NCBI GenBank assembly: GCA_037384225.1
Contig: JARROD010000134.1
Span: forward strand, 1 to 20,339
Length of the DNA: 20,339 bases
Source: JARROD01 sp037384225
Lineage (GTDB): Bacteria; Pseudomonadota; Gammaproteobacteria; Pseudomonadales; Cellvibrionaceae
Direction of reading: 5' to 3'
Shown here: piece by piece, positions 16,275 through 20,339 of the stretch
Layout of the letters: each line of letters begins with the position of its first letter
How positions within the stretch are numbered: position 1 is the first letter of the stretch
Position numbers and translations under genes: made by a program
The notes under the pieces: generated by a model
The model's database searches: none
Seen by the model: only the letters and a program-made list of their open reading frames with translations
What the model was told of the DNA's origin: nothing

Positions 16275-16699
16275 AGGGCTTTGGCAAATGTTTACGCCTG
16301 CTCAACTCCGGTGATTTTCAAGCTGTCTTTGCCAACGCCCCTTTACGCGCCTCCCACAAGTATCTACTGATACTGGCTCGCCCCAACGGACTGCCACAAG
16401 CTCGCCTTGGGTTGATTATCGCCCAAAAAAATATCCGACTGGCCGTACAACGCAATCGCATCAAACGCATTGCAAGAGAATCATTTCGTCAACAACAGCA
16501 CAAACTGGCCGGTATAGATGCTATAGTGCTGGCGCGGCGTGAACTGGACCAGTTCGACAATGGGCAGCTTCATAAACTTATGGCACAACAATGGCAGCGA
16601 ATTGAACAAAAAGCCGCCAAAAAAGCCCATAATGAACAGGAAAGGTCTGATCAGACAGTAACACAGAGCGGACAACCAAAACCATCACTCAAAAAATGA
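16262..16699 (+). CDS. rnpA: Ribonuclease P protein component RnpA
   Basis: RnpA is the protein cofactor of RNase P, which matures tRNA 5' ends. The family pattern is clear: GFGKCLRLLNSGDFQAVF, LGLIIAQKNIRLAVQRNRIKRIARESFR with the RNR motif, and DAIVLARRELD. It has 145 residues with a lysine/glutamine-rich C-terminal tail (AAKKAHNEQE...SLKK), slightly longer than most (about 120-135). The start ATG and codons 2-4 (G-R-P) come from the right end of the inserted element; homologous sequence begins around K5-G6-F7. No alternative in-frame start lies near the homologous boundary, so the gene depends on the element for translation unless the upstream GTG frame feeds it. Confidence 0.93.
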   Translation: MGRPKGFGKCLRLLNSGDFQAVFANAPLRASHKYLLILARPNGLPQARLGLIIAQKNIRLAVQRNRIKRIARESFRQQQHKLAGIDAIVLARRELDQFDNGQLHKLMAQQWQRIEQKAAKKAHNEQERSDQTVTQSGQPKPSLKK

Positions 16700-16764
16700 G
16701 TCGTGTAAAGCATACGCTGTGACATAAACCCCTAGCGACAAATATGAGAGAAGGAAAGCAGACC

Positions 16765-17013
16765 GTGCGAAAAATCGCTATTGCGCTAATCCACGTCTAC
16801 CGTTATCTCGCCAGTCCTTGGATTGGGAGTCAATGTCGTTTTTATCCCAGCTGCTCACACTATGCCGAAGAAGCAATCAACCGATACGGTTTACTCAAAG
16901 GCAGTTATCTCAGCCTGCTGCGGCTGACTAAATGCCACCCCTGGCATCCGGGCGGTATAGATCCCGTGCCAGAAAATCACTGTAACAAACCACCTTCAGC
17001 AACCCTTAAATAA
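16765..17013 (+). CDS. yidD: Membrane protein insertion efficiency factor YidD
   Basis: YidD is a small membrane-associated protein that aids YidC-dependent insertion. The family core is present: LIHVYRYLASPWIG, CRFYPSCSHYAEEAI, RYGLLKGSYLSLLRL and KCHPWHPGGIDPVP, with the three conserved cysteines. I chose the GTG at 16765 (82 residues) because AAGGA at 16751-16755 lies 9 nt upstream. An in-frame ATG at 16744 would add seven residues but has no Shine-Dalgarno sequence. It lies between rnpA (65 nt gap) and yidC (13 nt), the conserved order; in many relatives rnpA and yidD overlap, so the gap is somewhat wide. Confidence 0.93.
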   Translation: MRKIAIALIHVYRYLASPWIGSQCRFYPSCSHYAEEAINRYGLLKGSYLSLLRLTKCHPWHPGGIDPVPENHCNKPPSATLK

Positions 17014-17026
17014 AGAAGCAAGAAAA

Positions 17027-18696
17027 ATGGATTGGCAACGCACACTACTACTGGGGGCCATGGCGGCTGTCACATTTATGTTATTTCTGAAGTGGAACGA
17101 ATTTCAGGAGCGCAAACGTCCGGCAGTGGAAGTTACCTCCACGCTTCCTTCAACGGTCACATCAAACCCCGTCCCCGATACACCCATCGCATCGGTGGAA
17201 AAACAAAGCAGCGATATCCCCATCAGTCCAGAGATTAAATCCCGCCCTCAGGTCACCACCGAAGCACAGCTGATTACGGTAAAAACCAATACCCTTGAAG
17301 TGACAATAGACACCCACGGGGGTGACATGGTTAAGTCGCCCTGCCCCAGCACCTTGCTACACTTGAGAAATCGGACATTCCCTTTGAGCTGCTCAACCGC
17401 ACCGAAAGCCACACCTATATTGCCCAAAGTGGGTTGGTCGGGGCCAATGGCACTGACAGTGCCGCTAAACGTCCGACTTTTACGGCGCAGCAAAACAGCT
17501 ATCAGATGCCGTCAGGCACAGACGTGTTAAATGTCGACCTGACCTTAACTCAAAACCAGGTCGAATTGACTAAGCGTTTCATTTTTCACCGCGATGACTA
17601 CCTGGTTGAAATCGAGTACCTGATAGACAACCAGGGCGACACCCCCTGGAGAGCAAACCTTTTCGCGCAAATCAAACGCGACGGCTTCAAGCCCCCGGTC
17701 GATACCGGTATCGGTATCAAACCATTTCTCGGCGCTGCTACCACCACACCGGATAAAAAGTACAATAAATTCACCTTTGACGACCTGGATGAAAGCACCA
17801 TTGAAACCACCATACAGGGTGGTTGGGTGGCTATGGTGCAGCACTACTTTCTCAGTGCGTGGATACCCGATCAGGAATTGGAAAACAGCTTCAAGCTTCG
17901 CAAAGCTGGCGATAAAACCCACTATTTATTGGGGTTCACCAGCCCGCAAACAGAAGTGGCGGCAGGGTCAAAAGGGGTTATCAAAGCATCTTTCTATGCC
18001 GGCCCCAAGGACATCGACCGTCTTGAACAAATATCCCCCTACCTGGATCTGACGGTAGACTATGGCTGGCTGTGGTGGATTGCCAAACCTCTGTTTCACT
18101 TTCTCAACTTCATTTACAGTCTCCTCGGCAACTGGGGTTTGTCAATCATTGTCTTGACCATTATTGTAAAAGGTCTGTTTTTCCCACTTTCCGCCGCCAG
18201 CTACCGTTCCATGGCGAAGATGCGCAAGGTGCAGCCACTGATGGCGGAACTCAAAGAACGCTATGGTGACAACCGCCAAAAGATGTCCGAAGAACTCATG
18301 AAGTTGTACCGAAAGGAAAAAGTCAATCCTCTCGGCGGTTGCCTGCCGGTACTGGTGCAGATGCCTGTTTTCATTTCACTCTACTGGGTATTGATGGAAA
18401 GTGTGGAGCTCCGCCATACCCCTTTCCTGGGCTGGATCGATGATCTCTCTGTCAAGGATCCGATTTTTGTGCTGCCGCTGATTATGGGGGCCACCATGTG
18501 GTTTCAACAAAAACTGAATCCGACGCCGGCCGATCCCACCCAGGCGCGTGTTATGCAACTTATGCCGATTGTATTTACCTTTATGTTTTTGTGGTTCCCT
18601 GCCGGGCTGGTTTTGTACTGGGTGGTTAACAACACGCTATCAATCGCCCAGCAGTACGTCATCACCAGGCAGATCGAAGCGGCTGACAAAAAATAA
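17027..18696 (+). CDS. yidC: Membrane protein insertase YidC, split by a frameshift
   Basis: YidC inserts proteins into the inner membrane alone or with SecYEG. Read across two frames the gene encodes about 556 residues, the normal length. The first frame (17027 to ~17334) gives the N-terminal anchor (DWQRTLLLGAMAAVTFMLFLKW), a variable linker and the start of the periplasmic domain up to HGGDMVK (residue 103). Homology then continues one frame over with VALPQHLATLEKSDIPFELL and runs to the stop. Restoring one A at 17333-17334 (AAA GTC instead of AA GTC) repairs the gene. The insertase core is intact, with KVNPLGGCLPVLVQMPVF and FPAGLVLYWVVNN. Sequencing error is the simplest cause, since YidC is usually essential. 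Confidence 0.9.
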
Positions 18697-18717
18697 CTCT
18701 TTGGCGAATGTCTGTTG

Positions 18718-20097
18718 ATGTCCAGAATCGATGTCTCCGATACCATTGCCGCCATAGCGACACCACCCGGACGCGGTGGTGTCGGAATCTTGCGTATCTC
18801 AGGGCCCGGCGCTAAAACTATCGCCGGGCAGATTCTTCAACAACAGCTCAACCCCCGCCAGGCCACCTATGGCCCCTTCCTTGGCGAAAATAAAGCGATA
18901 CTGGATCAGGGTATTGCACTGTTTTTCCCGGCCCCAAACTCCTTTACCGGCGAAGACGTGCTGGAATTACAGGGGCACGGCGGTCCCGTGGTAATGGATC
19001 TTTTGCTGCAACGTGCCACCCGACTCGGCGCCAGGCTGGCCCGACCGGGAGAGTTTTCAGAACGTGCGTTCCTCAACGACAAGATGGATCTGACCCAGGC
19101 GGAAGCCATAGCGGATTTAATCGACGCCACTTCCGAGCAAGCAGCGCGCAATGCGTTACATTCTCTGCAGGGGGTATTCTCCCAACAGATCAATGAACTG
19201 GTGGAAGCGCTGATTCAACTGCGTATCTACGTCGAAGCCGCCATTGATTTTCCCGAAGAGGAAATTGATTTTCTCAGCGATGGCAGGGTGGCAACGGAGC
19301 TGGAGGAAATTACCCAAAAACTGCGCCGGGTGCTGGCTGATGCCCGCCAGGGGGCGATCCTTAGAGAAGGTATGCAAGTGGTAATTGCCGGGCGCCCCAA
19401 CGCCGGTAAATCCAGTTTGCTAAACGCATTGGCAGGCCGTGATACAGCGATTGTCACAGACATAGCGGGAACTACCCGGGATATTTTGCGGGAACATATC
19501 CATATTGATGGCATGCCGTTGCATATTATCGATACCGCCGGTCTCAGAGAAAGCAGGGATGAAGTTGAGCGTATAGGTATAGACCGGGCTTGGCGTGAAA
19601 TTAAAGCCGCTGACCGGGTACTGTTGATGGTGGACAGCAGCAAAGAACAGTGCACCGATCCAGATCAAATCTGGCCGGAATTTATGGACAGGCTTGCGAA
19701 CCGACAACGGCTTACCCTGATCTTCAATAAAATCGATCTCTCCAACAAACTCGCCGGAATTATCTCAACCCCGCCACAGACGCCCTATACCAGCCTTGGT
19801 ATCTCAGTCAAAAATGGTTCAGGCCTTGCGCCGTTAAAGCAGCATTTGAAAGACTGCATGGGTTTTACCGGTACAACCGAGGGCGGCTTCACTGCCCGGC
19901 GCCGGCACCTCGATGCCCTTGAACGGGGGCTCGAGCTCCTCCGCAGCGCTCACCACCAACTCCACACCCACAATGCCGGTGAGCTTCTGGCGGAAGATTT
20001 GCGCCAGACACAGAATGCACTAGCGGAAATTACCGGGGCTTTTACCCCCGATGATTTACTGGGAAGAATTTTTTCCAGCTTCTGTATTGGCAAATAA
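18718..20097 (+). CDS. mnmE: tRNA modification GTPase MnmE
   Basis: MnmE (TrmE), with MnmG, forms the 5-carboxymethylaminomethyl group at the wobble uridine of tRNAs. It has 459 residues from the ATG at 18718. The N-terminal folate-binding domain starts DTIAAIATPPGRGGVGILRI. The GTPase insert has G1 GRPNAGKSS at residue 225, DIAGTTRD, G3 DTAG and G4 NKID. The protein ends in FSSFCIGK, with the essential C-terminal CIGK motif. A TTG three bases upstream (18715) is a less likely start. It lies 21 nt after yidC, the conserved order. No terminator-like U-tract was found downstream, but a very long hairpin lies about 115-210 nt beyond the stop. Confidence 0.97.
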   Translation: MSRIDVSDTIAAIATPPGRGGVGILRISGPGAKTIAGQILQQQLNPRQATYGPFLGENKAILDQGIALFFPAPNSFTGEDVLELQGHGGPVVMDLLLQRATRLGARLARPGEFSERAFLNDKMDLTQAEAIADLIDATSEQAARNALHSLQGVFSQQINELVEALIQLRIYVEAAIDFPEEEIDFLSDGRVATELEEITQKLRRVLADARQGAILREGMQVVIAGRPNAGKSSLLNALAGRDTAIVTDIAGTTRDILREHIHIDGMPLHIIDTAGLRESRDEVERIGIDRAWREIKAADRVLLMVDSSKEQCTDPDQIWPEFMDRLANRQRLTLIFNKIDLSNKLAGIISTPPQTPYTSLGISVKNGSGLAPLKQHLKDCMGFTGTTEGGFTARRRHLDALERGLELLRSAHHQLHTHNAGELLAEDLRQTQNALAEITGAFTPDDLLGRIFSSFCIGK

Positions 20098-20213
20098 AAG
20101 GTTGCACGAAAAATCACACAGTAAAAGTAACTTCTCAACAACCCGTGATCGTCGACACAATGTCGGGCGAATAGGCGCTGGATTGACGACACGCTACCCC
20201 GGGAGATTGATAA

Positions 20214-20304
20214 GGGGCGTGTGCGAAATAACCTCCGGTTTTCGCCTCCCATCCATCCCGCGTGGCGCCGCTGCGAAAACCGGAGGTTATTTCGTGCGCG
20301 TCCC
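20214..20304 (+). repeat. Long inverted repeat / RNA hairpin downstream of mnmE
   Basis: Arms 20224-20245 and 20273-20294 are perfect 22-bp inverted repeats around a 27-nt spacer (20246-20272). The pairing extends outward for ten more positions (20214-20223 with 20295-20304), six Watson-Crick and four G-U in plus-strand RNA. In a minus-strand RNA those four would be A-C mismatches, which suggests, but does not prove, a plus-strand RNA structure. No U-run follows, so it is not a standard intrinsic terminator. The rest of 20098-20339 has no gene I can support. Confidence 0.75.
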
Positions 20305-20339
20305 AGGTACCAAAAAAACTACAAATTCCCCCGTTTGAC

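Noticed and set aside
17325..17340. Programmed ribosomal frameshift in yidC
   Set aside because: No slippery heptamer or stimulatory structure is apparent at ATGGTTAAGTCGCC, and programmed shifting is not known for yidC; a base deletion is simpler.
20214..20304. Inverted repeat downstream of mnmE as an integron attC site or an intrinsic terminator
   Set aside because: The outer ends do not match RYYYAAC/GTTRRRY core sites, no integrase or cassettes are nearby, and no U-tract follows the stem.
20051..20338. 95-codon open frame overlapping the end of mnmE and crossing the hairpin
   Set aside because: It begins inside mnmE in another frame, runs off the window, shows no family motif, and is partly encoded by the inverted repeat arms.

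Overview
The window is the chromosomal replication-origin neighbourhood of a gammaproteobacterium. The gene order is rsmB-trkA-trkH / lpxL-like / glyQ-glyS-gmhB-plsC / gyrB-recF-dnaN-dnaA / oriC / rpmH-rnpA-yidD-yidC-mnmE. This is the arrangement known from Pseudomonas and related marine Gammaproteobacteria (Cellvibrionales-like lineages); assignment below class level is inference from gene order and protein similarity recalled from memory.

Region by region. Positions 1-3605, plus strand: the 3' part of rsmB (16S rRNA m5C967 methyltransferase), then trkA and trkH (potassium uptake). Positions 3703-4596, minus strand: a lipid A-type late acyltransferase. Positions 4715-9171, plus strand: a strong sigma70-type promoter drives glyQ-glyS (the two-subunit glycyl-tRNA synthetase), followed by gmhB (heptose phosphatase for LPS) and a PlsC-type acyltransferase. 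Positions 9013-15490, minus strand: the replication operon dnaA-dnaN-recF-gyrB, ending convergently on plsC. Two ParB-binding (parS) sites lie inside recF. Positions 15491-15878: a gene-free, AT-rich interval with DnaA boxes, the probable oriC, which also carries rpmH promoters. Positions 15879-20097, plus strand: rpmH, rnpA, yidD, yidC and mnmE. The final 240 bases hold no recognisable gene but contain a very long hairpin.

The genes are mostly housekeeping; the unusual content lies in four places. (1) A 232-bp element with 31-bp terminal inverted repeats and TA ends sits between rpmH and rnpA, exactly inside the old 5' end of rnpA. Removing it with one TA restores a GTG-started rnpA frame 18 nt after rpmH. 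In the present sequence the element itself supplies the Shine-Dalgarno sequence, the ATG and the first four codons of rnpA. The orphaned old start opens a 76-codon frame that crosses the whole element and ends in a TAATG overlap with the new rnpA start. (2) gyrB loses homology at residue 769, where the conserved C-terminus of about 35 residues is replaced by an unrelated 87-residue tail running antisense into plsC; no simple frameshift explains it. (3) yidC is split by an apparent single-base deletion near 17333. (4) A hairpin of 22 perfect base pairs, extendable to 32 by G-U pairs that work only in a plus-strand RNA, follows mnmE. Items 2 and 3 affect normally essential genes, so sequence or assembly error must be excluded first. 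No tRNA, rRNA, CRISPR array or complete insertion sequence was seen.
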